From Serinus canaria (taxonomy: Eukaryota; Chordata; Aves; Passeriformes; Fringillidae), in assembly GCF_022539315.1 (NCBI RefSeq), contig NC_066314.1, forward strand, positions 53,195,180-53,259,179: a stretch of 64,000 nt of DNA, written 5' to 3'. Made by a program: the position numbers and the translations under genes. The notes under the pieces are model-generated. The model saw only the letters and a program-made list of their open reading frames with translations. It made no database searches and was not told where the DNA came from. Shown piece by piece: positions 51,621-64,000 of the stretch. How positions within the stretch are numbered: the first letter of the stretch is position 1; the number at the start of each line of letters is the position of its first letter.

Positions 51621-54600
51621 CTGGTCTGCCACCCCCTGTCTAAATTGGCAGAACAGTAGATAAGGATGCTTTTCTGAGTTTCTTTGTTTTGTAAACCTAA
51701 GATTTTTTTAGTTCAGACTTGCTAACCATATTTGTTTTGCTGACAGCACTTGAAGCTTCCCCTTCCCAGAAGGTCATTTGCTGGATAACTGAGTAACAGG
51801 AGGTGTAATATAAAGTTGGAGTAGTGCTGTGTGCTGTCTTTTTTCAGTTCTGTGTAGCAGTTGCACATGCTGTGATAGGGCTGTATGTGCTTTTAAAAAG
51901 GCAAGTATTGCCTAACTAGTTCCATTTCTTACCGAATAAGTCTGAAGTGGGTCTGTGATACTTTCATTCTTAATTGACCATTTTGCAGATTATAGATACT
52001 GTGGTAGCAGAGTAGTTGGATTGGGTTTTAATTGCATGGATGGGTTAAATAGCTTTGCTCATCAGTTTTAAATCTCCATTCCAGCAAGGGTGTCTTCAGG
52101 GTGAAATACTTCAGTTTTGTAACAGAGTATTTTGTCTGCAGCAAGCAGTTGCAGAGAATCTTTTTTTATGCCCACATTATTTTCCTAGACATTCTTATGT
52201 AATAGCGTAGAGCATCAAACTTGTAAAACTGCATGCAGATGACTTAGGGCCTTGGCTTTCTATGCTGATATCCTTTCTGGCTGTAGTCCTTGATGTGGGA
52301 GAAGAAATTCCACATCTTGGTTTTAAGTGTCAGCTCGTAGTTTGTGGTGATGGTGGTTGTGTGTGGTTGGTGAGCAAATGTTGCACATTCTTGGTAGGTG
52401 AGGTTCTGTGATTTCTTGTAAATTCTCCTTCTAGATTACCACAGATGTTGAACTTTCTGCAGAAGGTGAAAAGCTTTTCTTAGAACCACGCAGTCCTAGT
52501 TTGCCACGTTTTTGTTTCAGGAGTATGGTTAAGATGAAAAACACTCATGTAATATGCACATTCTCAAATCTCATAGAGCTTTACAGTTCTTAGGATTTCA
52601 AGCTCCAGCTATTGCACTGTGACTCTTCTGCAAGTTTCAAACCTTGGCTAGAGCTCCTGGGGCTTTGAAAACTCAAACCTTTTTTTCTGCTTTTTTTGTG
52701 TTCTCTCTTCTTAGGCAATGAAAGGAGAAAAGGGAATTGGGGGAACAGTTACAACTGCAGATGGTCTAAGTGAGGAGCTCACAGAAGAAGCATTTAGTGA
52801 GTAATACTTTTTAATTTATTATGTTATTACTACAGCTTTTATAAATACAGCACTTCTGTCAGGCATCAGCAAGTACTTGAGGAATATATCCTGACTAATG
52901 CTCATGTCAATTGTGGAAAATTTATAAATGCATATATTAGTGCTTGAATACGCTTAAACACAGGTTGTAATGAAAGGTGCAAACCTTTTTTTCCCTTTTT
53001 CCCCAGCAGCTACATATTTAGGCCCCATCCATTCTACTTGCAAGACTCTTGGAGGAAAAAAGTAAAACTAACTCCTCTTGGTGACTTGAGGAGCTCATCT
53101 TTGAGAAATGAGGCAGAGAAGGAAATCATCTTTGTCTAATTCTAAAGAACTTAATATTTCTTACATTCAAAAGAATGCATAGATTGGCAGCTAGAAGGTG
53201 TAGAGTGAGGAGTATCATGTGCATTCAGTATAGTTTTTCTTCCTTTTACCATGGATTAAAGCCTGACAGTTTTTTGGGATTCACACTGATATTGTTGGTG
53301 CTGATTCTTGCATGTAGTCTCCACCTTGGCTTTTAAATGTTACAGGCTGGTAATGTTGAACCTGATAGAAGAGGAATTAGGAAGCACAGCTCTAGTCCTA
53401 CCTACTGACAAGATTTAGTTTTTAAGTAAGTGATAAAATCACTGGTAAACCACCAAACTAGCAAAAATTCAAAGCCTGAGGACTAAAATGACCTATTCAG
53501 GATTGGAAATACAATTTGCTCTCAGTTTGACTTTGGCTGCATAAAACAATGCAGTCTTGTTGGGTCTCTTCTAGCCTGGAAGAGGAGCTTATAAAATTGT
53601 CTGGAAGTTAAGAATCTAAATATTGCAAGGGTCCCTTCTATTATTTAGAGTTAGATTCTTAATTTCCACACCTAGGAGCCTCAGAGTGCTCTATGAAAAA
53701 ACTTTAGGTTGCTGTGACTTGAAAAGAGCAACTTTAGAAATGTCCTGGCAGGATTAAGGATGCAGAGGAGATGTTGCAGTATTAAAGGAAAGTAAAAAAA
53801 ATTATGTTAAATAACTGATCATGTCAAGTGCTGCAGGTTTTTCCCTCCACAGGGGCAGCTTTAGCTCCGGCTGGAATGAATAATGATGTCACAGTCGCAG
53901 TGATAGCTGTGCTTCTGTAACATAACCCTCAGCTCTTTGTGGTGGCCTCATGCCAGCGCTGGGTCTGGGACTCTCCATTAAGCTGTGTTGGATGTGGAAC
54001 ATGCACATCAAAGGGCAGTAAATTTTGGACCTGCCAGAGCCACTCTCACTAATCTTAATGCATCTCTTAGCCTTCAACTGAAGCAATTGAAATTTTGTTC
54101 AATGAAGGAGGAAGGAAAAAAATAAAAACAACTCCAACCAACCAACCAACCAACCAAAAATCTAATTACAAAACCCTCAAGCATCAGCTTTCAAATGAAA
54201 ACTGTTAGGATTATGCTGTGTTTTCAGAATTTTGGTTATACATCTTTATATTTAGTAACTACATGAACAAAGCCTCATTATTTGTGTCCTAGGGGAAAAT
54301 GTGCTACAGTGACAACCTACAGCACAAGAGTTGTGCTGTTTTGCTTTCAAATAAGAGTTGTAAAGCACCTACTCTGAGTGTAAGAGCTCATTGTTCATGT
54401 TTGCAAAGGTCTACTTTGGAGCATCACTCCCTGTGTTTTCTCTCAGTATCTCAAAGTACTTTTTACTCCTTTTGTTGGCTTCCTCTTTCCTCTGTGAAAT
54501 CAGAGCTCTTCTGTGTTCCCTGAAGGATGTGCTGAAGTTGACCAGTACAATGTCAGGCTCTAGCAGTGCCTTTTATTTTTTGTCATTGCCTCTTCCTGTT

Positions 54601-55405
54601 CCTCTCTTCTGCCTTCCATGGAGCTTCCGTATTATGGAGTCCCTGATAGATCCCAATTTATAAAGCAGCACAATGATTTAATTGAGTTTTTCCCCTGTGG
54701 CTATGCTCAAGTGCTAATTTTGAATTTAAACAAAGCCAACTGAATTCTTAAGGCTTGTTGGGATACTGAACACTGGAGGTGGCCTTTTCAGTGGGTCAGG
54801 GTGGTGAGCTCCACTCCATTTGCCTGTGTGCAGGTTTGGACATTCTGCTTACTCTCAGAGTAAAATCAAGGTGGATTTTATGTGTTTCTTCTGAATGGGA
54901 ATAAACTTGTTCACCTGTAACACTTGGTAACAAGTGAATATACCAGTGTAGGATGGTAACTCAGAGTCCTGGAGTGGGCCACAATTATTTAATGGTGACA
55001 GATACGTCAAACAAGGCTCTGTTGTATATCAAGCATTCCTGCCTAATATTTTTAAAATGCTCTTTCTTTCAGCCAACCAGTTGCCAGCAGGCTTAATAAC
55101 CACAGATGGCCAACAGCAGAATGTTATGGTCTACACAACATCCTATCAACAGGTATGATCCTGTATCTTGTCCCCTACTCTCCCTTCTGCTGCTAAAATC
55201 CAAACACTCATTCAGCTGCTCTGTTCTGAAAGTTGAGAATTAATTTTATTTAGTCCTTTGGTGGTGGCTGTCATGCCATTCCACACTGAGAATTCATGGC
55301 TGCTTGCTGTGAACTGCTCTGCAGCTTCAGAAAATGTGCAGTGGAATGTAAGTTTGCATTTTCTTTCTCTAGATCTCTGGTGTTCAACAAATTCAGTTCT
55401 CATGA
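48389..55405 (+). CDS. NFYB: NFYB, nuclear transcription factor Y subunit beta (complete coding region)
   Basis: Histone-fold subunit that pairs with NF-YC and, with NF-YA, binds CCAAT boxes in promoters. Six coding exons (48389-48482, 48965-49095, 50757-50954, 52715-52796, 55073-55152, 55373-55405) join in phase into about 205 residues; human NFYB has 207. The order is an acidic/polar N-terminus ([14 protein letters not shown]), a histone fold from about residue 50 to 141 ([20 protein letters not shown] through [19 protein letters not shown]), a linker, and a C-terminus ending GVQQIQFS. Identity to mammals is nearly complete. The start is MDGD rather than MTMDGD, because the splice acceptor abuts this ATG. 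Transcribed away from TXNRD1. Confidence 0.98.
48965..49095 (+). CDS. NFYB: NFYB coding exon 2, start of histone fold
   Basis: 131 bp, acceptor TTCATTAG, donor AAAG|GTAATA. Encodes the acidic [18 protein letters not shown] and the first histone-fold helix [20 protein letters not shown]. Identical to mammals as far as I recall. Confidence 0.97.
49096..50756 (+). other. NFYB intron
   Basis: About 1.7 kb, no recognised repeat or gene. Confidence 0.8.
50757..50954 (+). CDS. NFYB: NFYB coding exon 3, core histone fold
   Basis: 198 bp, 66 codons in phase 0, acceptor TTACTAG, donor GAGAG|GTTGGT. Encodes [40 protein letters not shown] and [20 protein letters not shown]: the long central helix, loop 2 and the helices that contact NF-YC and DNA. 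Confidence 0.97.
50955..52714 (+). other. NFYB intron with long T homopolymer
   Basis: About 1.8 kb containing the 39-T run. Otherwise unremarkable. Confidence 0.8.
51582..51620. repeat. 39-base T homopolymer
   Basis: Uninterrupted run of 39 T after a shorter T7 and a single G. Unusually long; could be a reverse-orientation poly(A) relic of a retroposon, or its exact length may be a sequencing artefact. Confidence 0.85.
52715..52796 (+). CDS. NFYB: NFYB coding exon 4
   Basis: 82 bp, acceptor TTCTTAG, donor TTTA|GTGAGT. Encodes [20 protein letters not shown] and ELTEEAF. One base is left to complete a Thr with the next exon. Start of the C-terminal domain. Confidence 0.96.
52797..55072 (+). 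other. NFYB intron
   Basis: About 2.3 kb. Contains a (CCAA)n tract at 54134-54157; no other element recognised. Confidence 0.8.
54134..54157. repeat. (CCAA)n microsatellite
   Basis: About six CCAA units in an NFYB intron. Confidence 0.9.
55073..55152 (+). CDS. NFYB: NFYB coding exon 5
   Basis: 80 bp, acceptor CTTTCAG, donor CAG|GTATGA. Encodes [20 protein letters not shown] and TTSYQQ, the Gln/Thr-rich C-terminal region. Confidence 0.97.
55373..55405 (+). CDS. NFYB: NFYB coding exon 6 and stop
   Basis: 33 bp of coding, acceptor TTTCTCTAG, encoding [10 protein letters not shown] then TGA (55403-55405). Matches the conserved NFYB C-terminus. Too short to stand out as an open frame on its own. 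Confidence 0.97.
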   Translation: MSGVQQIQFS

Positions 55406-55786
55406 TTTTGAAGAAAATTTTCCATCTGGGAACATGAAACGGAAAACCTGTGCAACTCTAATGAAGAGGCAGTTTTAATGACTGGTGAAGAGATTTATCT
55501 CTTTGTATATTAAATAGCTGTAATGTAGCTACCAGAAGCTTGACTAATTGAGGTGTGAGTTCTGACTCAAATCTTTTTCATGATGATTTTAAAGAAATAA
55601 TTGGATTTTAAAGGTATTAAAGTATTTTTGTTTTGTACAAGAGATTGTTGCTCTGTATAACTCCTGTATGCATTGTATATTGCAATTTATTACTGTCAGA
55701 GATTTGTAGACAGTTTCTTATTTTCATATTGAATCATGTTTTTGTAATTCAGGTAAACAGCTGGGTTAATTCATGCTTACCCTTTG

Positions 55787-55792
55787 AATAAA
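55787..55792 (+). terminator. NFYB proximal polyadenylation signal
   Basis: AATAAA about 380 bp after the stop codon, in a T/A-rich context. Confidence 0.6.
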
Positions 55793-56460
55793 ATTGTAAG
55801 GGTAAAGTTCATTTTTGAATGCAAGTTGCCTTTGTTATAAAGATGGAGTTAGTCTTGGTTATGTAACTTGTCTTGCATGACAACCTCAACTAACCTGACA
55901 TGTCAGCTTATTTATTGAGATTTTTTAAAGGACTTTTTCCTCATGAAACTAGCAGCTCAAAAAAAAAATGCTACAATTGTTTTTTCTAATATAACTTCTG
56001 AATTAAAGGTTAATCAAAACCAATGAATGCTCTACTACATTTAGAGGTTTAGCACTTATCAACAGTGTTTATGAAAGTACTGACTGTGCAATGCAGGTTT
56101 TCTTTTTTTTTAAATTTTTTCAGTTCCATTAATTCTCCTTCAACTTACTTTGGTACTTTTAAGGTAGTCTTTCTATTGAAATAACTCCTCCTTTTTATGT
56201 ATGGCTTTAGAATCCCAAACTTAGAAATCCAAGGGTAGGGGGGATTTTATAGTCCTTGTGGTAAAATATCTCATTTAAACTTTTTATTGAAATGTTTTAA
56301 TGTTTCTTGGGAGCCTGTGGGAACTCAAAAGTGGTAGTGACTTTCTGTGTCTGGGCTGCGTGTTGTGTGGTTGTGTATGTGCATGAGTGGCTGACAGCTG
56401 AACAAGTGATACAAATCTGGAAGATAGACTTCAGGTTTGCTGTCTGTTTCCTGCTTTTGC

Positions 56461-56466
56461 AATAAA
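56461..56466 (+). terminator. NFYB middle polyadenylation signal
   Basis: AATAAA about 1.05 kb after the stop codon, in context TTTTGCAATAAACTCAACC. Confidence 0.45.
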
Positions 56467-57444
56467 CTCAACCTAGGTAATGTGGTTCTATATATTTAGT
56501 GAGCTGTTCTTGGAAACATTGCTGTTTCTTTAATAATTGGGTGGGTAATTTTGTTGCTATGTCTTGGCGTATTAGGGTAGGTATGGGGGTTTTAGTAATA
56601 TCTTGTTCAGACTGGATTTTGGGACCTTCTGTATTTTTACTGTTTCCAGTGGACTGAAATGTAATATATTATCTATCTTTTCACATACCTGTTATTAATT
56701 TAAGCAAACCACAGCTTGAAACTCTTGCCATATGATTTCTTGCTGGTTTTGTCTTTTCTTAAAAAAAAAAAATAGTTCAATATTGGGAAATTAGCATAAC
56801 CTAAGATATAGGTTTAGCTCTTTAGCTAAACAAAAACTTCATGTGGAGATTTGAGCAGTGTTTCCTACCAGTCAACATCCTGCTGGCAGAGCCTCTGAAG
56901 GCGATCCAGTGTATTCTGGGCAGTCTGCATGGATGTTCTGGGCTTTGTGGCAGCCTGTCATTCTTCAGCAGCTATGAACAAATGGAGTTTCTCATTAAAT
57001 GTAAAACTGAATAACACAATCCCTGCAAGAACCCCTTCTGTTTCTATTCCATTTATTTCAGGCCAGCATAGCCTGTTCTTACTGTTCCCAGATTTGCAAT
57101 GGAAAAAAGCTGTGATACCAACTAAGGAGAAGCTAGGGAAGATTTGGCATTTTGATGTATAGAAAGCGGGTTGAGGCGATCCCACACACTTGCTTAAAAC
57201 AGGCAGCATTTTTGAGGCTCCCCTCTCTGCTGTGAGTTTATGTTGAAGTGTGTTAAGTTTGTGGATTATACTCCATCATGTGAGCAATGAAGACGATACT
57301 TAGTTTTTCCTTTTTCTTTCTTCTCCCCTCACCCTCTGAGGGCCCAGGACAAAACTGCATAACTTCTCATTCTGTTCCTGAAACCATAGCAGTAAAAGTA
57401 ATAGTACAACACTTTGTTCCATGTCTCTCTGAAACCTTTCTCCT

Positions 57445-57450
57445 AATAAA
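57445..57450 (+). terminator. NFYB distal polyadenylation signal
   Basis: AATAAA at 57445, with a second at 57483-57488 followed by a GT-rich stretch. Probable end of the long transcript. Confidence 0.5.
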
Positions 57451-57510
57451 AGTTTGCAGGGTACTGTAGCCATGGTACACCAAATAAAAAAAAATGTGTT
57501 CTGAAGAAAT

Positions 57511-60500
57511 ACTTGCCTAATTTTATTAGCAGCAGCACAACCAATGCATTCTTTATATTTGTTCAACAAATCTGTGTTCTCATTTTGTTCTGTTTGGGTG
57601 TTTAAAATTTACAAGTAGCTAAGACCTGAACCAAGAATGACCATTCTTGCTACATCTCACCTGCTTCTACAAAACTCCTGTCTTTGGTCCTCTGAATGCT
57701 TTTTTGAACTAAGATACCCCCAAACTGAGCTTGACTTCAAGGTAGCTGTGGCAGCATATGTTAAGACTTGAAAAAAGGCTGCTTGAAAAGCAGTGATGTT
57801 CAAAGATCTTTTTCCAATAACAGTGACTTTTTAGGTGCCTTTTCACAACACAAGCAAGTTTTACCACAGTAAATTTTTGAAAAATGCATTTTTGTGTAAC
57901 TTGATTCTTCTGGTATTTCTTTGTAGGTGCTTTTGGTGTCTTTAAAAGTACAGAAATGCTGTTATCTCTAGTCCAAATGCAGTTGTGAGAAGAGCTAATT
58001 TAGATGGTTAGATGAGCTAATTTAGATGTTCTTCTACATCCCATTTTCATTACAGGCAAAATGGGAACTGAGGCTCTGCCTTTCCCAGTGTTGTTGATGT
58101 ACACATGCATGGTTAACTGTTCTATTTATTCCTCCCTTCTGATCTCTACTGAATGCTAAAATATGTGTCTGGATGGTATAGCAAGAACACAGGGAGTTCT
58201 GGCATGAGGTGTTATATCCTAAATACCTACTGCCCCATGCTTATGTGCCTGTAGCTAAAAATCAGCCTGAATTATATGGGCTATTCTTTAAAGAGCTGTC
58301 TTCCTTGAACTGCACTCTGGATCACTGTGAATGCTGTGGGTTGATTCCTATTGCAGAATTTGAGGATGATGCTCATGACCATGTTGTAGGCATGGAGAGG
58401 TGATTTTCCTCTAGCCTTTGGCAGGAGAGAGGAAGCATATGGGCAACTGCACGCACAGAAGAGATTGCTCAGTGCAAAGCAAGGGGCAGTGCCAAGGGCT
58501 AAGGTTTTCCCCAGCACCTTGCTGTCATGATAAATAAAGGTTGGCAGCAGCTTTGCTTGTAGCTATAATATTCCTCATTTTGCAGAGCTCTGAATGTGAT
58601 TAATGGTCCAGGTAAATCACAGAGGCTCACTGCCTCAGTTATATTTACAGCAGTAAGACAACTTGCCTTTAAGTCACTGCATTACCAAATGGTGCAGGTT
58701 TGATGCTTTTGGGGTTTGATTTGTACCAAATAGTAGAAAGGAAGTTTTTCACTGAAACTAGATCTGAATTTTCTTGTGTTTTAGATGAAAAAACCTCTAA
58801 AGCTGGATGTAGATTCTAAGACAAATAATGCTATAAGGAAACTATATATGCAGTCATATAGAAAAAACTTTGATCTAATAGATCCTCTTATTTTTCCCCT
58901 GTTGCTGGTTTGGTGAAAAGAGCAGTGGTGGGACGATGCCTTTTGCACATGGTACACTGGTAAGACATGGGACTAGTTGAAAATACCAACCAATTTTTCC
59001 TCTTTGAAAATCAGATATGCTGTTGTAGCAAAATAATTCTCACTTTCACCCTTTCAAAGGCTGAAAAATACATTTAAGCAACCAAATGTTGATCTGTTTA
59101 CCTACTGATTTGTGAAATAGGCATGGTAATGCACTCCAATGTTACCTCTGACCCTCAGGATGTGAAAGTTTAATGGGAAGCTCTCTGGAAACTGCCAGTT
59201 CAGCTTGCAGTGACATTCAAGGCCACGTGCTCTTGGGAGGGAAAGCAGTTTGCTGCTATGCACAACAGTCTTCAAATTGGTGCCAGCTGCACTGAGTTCA
59301 ACAAGGATGGCTGTGGAGGCAGGGCCAGAGTGATGCACTGCATAGCAGGGCTGAGGGAATCAGCTGCCTTTCTTTAAGAAATCTTCCAGGCAAATTTCCA
59401 GGCTCATTTTCTGGAATATGGGCCCATTTATCAGAGCAATGGCACCTGATTTGCTTATATGTGAAAGAAAACTATTGAGGGTTTAAATCTGCTGGGCAGA
59501 GGAGTGGCCTTTGGGCTGCTAATTTAATGCATGTGTGCCTGATACTTACCCAGCCTGTACAGCAGCATGAACAGCAAATAAAACCACCTCCAACACCACA
59601 ACCAAGACTCAGTTCATGTGCAAGGGCTGTGTCACTAGAAATGCAGCTGCAGCTAAAACATTTGCAACAGTATTTACTATTTCTACTCTCTGCACCCTAG
59701 AGGAAGACAGTCCAGCACAGCAGAGCCCATATCCCAACACTGTCAAGAGCAGCATGACACAGATAAAGGATGCTGGGATGCACAGTTTTGTTTCTGCACT
59801 GTTCAACTCTTCTTTGGCCCTAGCCAGGAAATCCAAACCCACCAGACACCTGAGCTCCCTGTGCAGTGTAACATCCTAGGAAAAGCAAACTGGTGAACAG
59901 GCAGATGCCAGGAGCCAGCTGATAGGAAAAGCTAAGCACTGAAGGAGAAGGATCTGAAACCGCATCTCCAGATAGCTGGAGAGCATTTCTGCTACAAGGA
60001 AACAGGTTCCAGCACTATGGGATGAGACTGTGGAGCCTGGGGAAGCTGCAGCAGAGGATGAGTCTGCTCTCACTCTATCCAAAACCACAAGCAACAGCCA
60101 CGTTTTACAAGCCAAGCAGCTGAAACTCATCCAAAAGGTTTCTGGAGTAGATGCAGTGGGATCAAGTTCTGTACACACAAGAAGAAGAAATATTGACAAA
60201 AACTGGCCATTTTATGTTGTCTGGCTTGACAGCTCTCATGTTGCTTCAGATGGCTGAAATGTAAGTAGCTGAAACCTCAAGCTATCAGATTTATGGTTAC
60301 TCTAAAGGCAGTTAAACATTTAAATGAGTGAATAGAAACAAGAAAAAGAAAAGAGGATGCAAATAAACCAACATTTTGGACCTTCTAAAAGGTTTTGAAC
60401 CTTCTAAAATGGCCTATAGACAGTGTGCCTCTTTTAAGAATTATTTGAAATAACTGTATATTGATAACTTCCATGTGTCGATAACAGAATTTTATAATTT

Positions 60501-62330
60501 CAACAGACTACGACACACTGAAATGCTGCATCTCTTTTTCTCTTTGACCATAACACATCTAAGCCTAAGTTTTCATTTTAAGGAGCTGCTGTACCAACTT
60601 AGCAATTACACCAGATATTAAAAGCAGACACTTGTTAGAGGCAAGAATCTCCTAAAAAAAAAAAAAAAAACCCAACAAAAACAAAAAACAAACCACAAAA
60701 AAAAAAGACAGCAAACTAGGCCCAGTCCCAATCTGAGAGATATTTTTGTTTTTCAAAATATCAGGACTGTAAACCCAACAAATATATTAAGTACTTCACT
60801 TCAGGCTTTTGAAGGATGTAGGGAAGAGACCCAGTTGAAATTGACCATATTTATAGATGCCAGATTTTCACCACCTAGCATGAGGCACATATAAGGAGGG
60901 AGTAAGACCAAGGGGCCCAGTAGCTCACACGGATCTTTTGGGCCTTCCTGCCATCCTAACTCCCAGGGGCGGCAGGTGCTAGACATTCTCTGGCTGAGCC
61001 CCACCACCAATCATTCATGCTGGGATCCAGCTGGGTGCCCACCCACCCCCACCTGCCCCACGTCATGGGGATTTCCTCTCTCTGGGGGAAGTGCTGGAGG
61101 TGCAGTATCCTAAAGACTCTATGGGTCAAGAGGAATTATTTTAAGCTCATCTTCTTGATACTTTAAGCTGACTTGTTGAAATTCTAATAAAAGGGATCTT
61201 CACTTCCAGACTAATGGCAAACACCTCAAAATGAAGATTTCACTACTACTGACAGAAGGAGGAACTCATTGCCCATACAGTGCCAGCAGTCAGTGCTCCA
61301 CCCCTGTCCTGAGAATCTGTAAATCCTTCAGTGTCAGAACTGGAAGCCACAGAATAAAAGCCCTGATGTTTAGCTCACTAGAAATATTATCCTAGGGACC
61401 AGATAATGCTATAAAGAAAAAATAAATAAATCTGAGTTGTTTTTAAGATAAATTCATACAGCAAATTCAAATTTGCCTTCAAGAGAAAACTCCTAAAATC
61501 TTATTAACAGAAAGAAAACAGCACAAGAAGATTCTTCACTGATGTTTTAGGCCTTCCCATTTGTTTTCCACTAATGCAAGCACCACAAATAACAAGACAA
61601 CAACCATTACTACAATAGCTAGGAACACAAAGAAGGAATCAATCTGAAGAAGACGGCTTTTAGCAGTTTCTCATGTGAAGTCTCTTAAGGAGGTCTAGAA
61701 ACAATCCAGTAGACCTTTCAGTTCACTTGCTCCTCTCTTCCCCCCGCTTCTTGCAACATGTACAGCTTATTCTCACAAGAGTTCCCCGTAGTCAGCTGCC
61801 ATAAAAGATGGTGTCATTTTGAGCAGAGCTGGACATGAACACAATTAAAATCCTTAGTAAGAGCCTCCTGAGCAGACTGTGCTCACTCATCTTTTTAACA
61901 AACTGCAACAAAGCAACACCAAACTCTGTCATTCATTGTCAGCAACAGTAACATGATCCCTGTATAAACAGGAGAAGTAATGTCAAAATTTCAGAGGCCA
62001 CAGCCTGCAAGGCACAAAGGCATTGTAGGGGACAAAGTAATGGTGAGTGCACAGCAACTGCAGAAGGTGAGGCAGGGATATTGGAGAACCTCAACTAGGG
62101 AAAAAGCTCATGAGGTAACCAAGAATTAACTTAGGAGACAATATTTATGGAAGAGTAATAGTATTATAACAGTGCTTATCATTAAACCCTCTTCCCCCGT
62201 TTGAGAAATTTACTCATTCTCTGTATCAGAAATTCCAAGTTTGTACACGTACACCTCTGAAAAAACAGAGATTCCAAGTTTGTACACGCACACATCTGAA
62301 AAAACAGACACATTTCAGTATTTACAATGC
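57511..62330. other. Intergenic, no gene recognised
   Basis: Nearly 5 kb downstream of NFYB. The part at 59.5-60.2 kb is less AT-rich and opens several short frames on both strands, none with a known domain. An A-rich run with AAACAA units lies at 60655-60710. No mobile element identified. Confidence 0.6.
62231..62308. repeat. Imperfect 39-41 bp tandem duplication
   Basis: ATTCCAAGTTTGTACACG occurs twice, each copy followed within 7 bases by TCTGAAAAAACAGA. The copies differ at a few bases. Confidence 0.9.
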
Positions 62331-64000
62331 GTTTGATAGGATAACCACTTTATTACAAAGAACAAACAAGGCTTCAAAATAAGACTAATCAACTTGTATT
62401 GTACAAAATGTCAGTTTCCTTGTAGAGGTCATTAAGTAACAGGCTGTAAGATTATGTTCACGTTAAATCTGCTATCCTGAAATGATCAGATAACAACAGT
62501 AATACTTACTATATCTTCAGAGTTTATAGCATGATCATGTGCTCTACTCCAAACTACATTCAAAAGATATTGCTATAATTACTTTGAAAACACAAAGTGT
62601 AGGTTATTGTTCACTTCATTTCCACTTTCACAAGAACATTCTGAAGATGAAGCTGTAGCAGTGCCTACCATAACTGGCACAACTGTCCTATGCTTACACA
62701 GTCACAGCCTCCCTAAGGAGTTCAGTAAACCTAGACATTTCTACAATATGGATATAGCAATCTGCTAGATTTCAGCTTCTGTTACACATCCTTTAGCAGT
62801 ATCTGAAATAAATGGCCAACATGGAGTCTCACAGAGCTGGTGTCAATGGTCTTCTAAACTTTAAAATCAAACAATCAATATTTGTCTGATATCTAGTTGA
62901 CAGGCAAACAGGTGGGATTTAGACATTATAAATACAGTTCTAAAAACAGACCAAAAAGTGTATTTTACGGTGTGTACCACAATTTCAGTTTAAAGTAAAA
63001 CTGAGCAACTGAAGAGTTGCATACGATCACTATTCAACGTTACCCAACTTGGACAAAATAGAGAAAGTGACATTTTATGTCAAGTCAGCTGAAGAAAGCA
63101 CACTCACAAGGAAATTACACTTTCATTGAAAATGCCACAGTTTTACCCTTTGGTAGTCGTGACACGCCCACTGAAAAAAGAAATTGTGCAAAGCATATGA
63201 AACCTAGTGCAAAAAAACTCCACCCAGACACAACCAACAGGTTTTATTCTTAAGTAACAATTCTACAATCACAGCTATTAACCAACAAAATCAAAGCCAC
63301 AAGTATTTTCTCTAAAGGCTTCTTTCACAGTACTAATAATAAAAACAAAGTTCTACTCTTCTAGTTGACAGTTCATCTGTATGGTACTTTAGTTATCAGA
63401 CAGTATTGGTAGAGATCCTACCTGACAAAATGGACCATTAAAACACAAATATCTTAAAGCCAGTTAACTTCAGGAAAAGTCCTACACATTCATACAATAA
63501 ACACTGTTTAAAGTGAAACTGGGATATCTGTCATAGTCATAAAAACATGATTCTTCTCTGGAGTCAAACCACATCTGTTACTCCTGTGCCACAATTAACA
63601 CTATTATAGCCATTTATGGTCCCCAGCACTTTCTTGACGCTACTGGAGCATGTGATGCATTGCGATAATTAAGGCTGTACCAGCACTTCGTTATAACCCT
63701 GATTCTCAGGGCAGCCAACACTTAGCTGCTAAATCTACTCTGGGACACTTGAGCTGCTAAATCTCTACTATTTTAGTGATACTTCTCCCACCAAACCAGG
63801 CACATAATTGATTTTAGTTTATATATTTACAAACACTCTTAAGACAAATTTTTCTGGAAGAGGCAAGAAATTCTACCTTGATGTACAATCTTTTGGCATT
63901 TGGGGAAAAATTAAAGTGCAAAGTATAAACTTCATTGCACAGTAAATAATTTAGATTTTATTTTAAAATAACCTTATTTAGGTGCCTCAATCTATTCACC
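62331..64000 (-). other. Possible 3' UTR of converging HCFC2
   Basis: No coding exon is visible. A minus-strand AATAAA (TTTATT on plus, 62349-62354) could end a transcript entering from the right. In mammals HCFC2 converges on NFYB, so synteny predicts its 3' end here. This is inference from gene order only. Confidence 0.3.

Larger units (their letters stand above)
55406..57510 (+). other. NFYB: NFYB 3' untranslated region
   Basis: Continues the last exon. AATAAA signals at 55787, 56461, 57445 and 57483 allow short (about 0.4 kb), medium and long (about 2.1 kb) tails; the long form is similar to the mammalian NFYB 3' UTR. The true end cannot be read from the sequence. Confidence 0.75.

Noticed and set aside
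59609..60199. Minus-strand frames with hydrophobic stretches downstream of NFYB
   Set aside because: Short, no splice context, no recognised family; plus-strand frames over the same bases are also open.

Overview
The window is avian nuclear genomic DNA. The evidence is two recognisable vertebrate genes split by GT-AG introns, chicken-repeat-1 (CR1) LINE 3' ends, several endogenous-retrovirus LTRs of types common in birds, compact introns and two CpG islands. I cannot fix the species; a passerine-like repeat mix is only an impression. There are no bacterial genes, CRISPR arrays or rRNA genes, and no tRNA that I could recognise.

Layout. From the left edge to about 29.6 kb, the minus strand carries TXNRD1 (cytosolic thioredoxin reductase 1). 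Nine internal exons and one N-terminal extension exon can be placed to the base, and all join in phase. A candidate first coding exon lies in a CpG island at about 29.2-29.95 kb. The last exons, including the selenocysteine codon and SECIS element, lie beyond the left edge. The long first intron holds a cluster of three LTRs with intact target-site duplications (18.2-22.2 kb), all antisense to the gene.

From 30 to 40 kb is the interval between two divergent genes. It is mostly LTR-derived and low-complexity sequence. It contains two consensus-like antioxidant-response/MARE motifs, an unassigned minus-strand candidate exon with strong splice sites (37.3 kb), and a CR1 tail next to the second CpG island.

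That island (about 40.0-41.2 kb) is the promoter of NFYB on the plus strand. Its six coding exons (48.4-55.4 kb) are all present and encode about 205 residues. A 3' UTR of up to about 2.1 kb follows, with several AATAAA signals. The promoter carries a perfect back-to-back CCAAT palindrome, which suggests that the NF-Y complex could act on the gene for its own subunit.

From 57.5 kb to the right edge I see no coding exon. Synteny suggests that the converging neighbour HCFC2 may contribute its 3' UTR from about 62.3 kb onward, but this is unproven.

Functionally the two genes are independent: a redox flavoenzyme and a CCAAT-binding transcription-factor subunit. The head-to-head order TXNRD1-NFYB matches my knowledge of the mammalian locus and supports both names. 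I found no convincing undescribed system. The best leads are the degenerate glutaredoxin-like N-terminal extension of TXNRD1, the CCAAT palindrome at NFYB, the ARE-like sites around TXNRD1 and the orphan exon at 37.3 kb.
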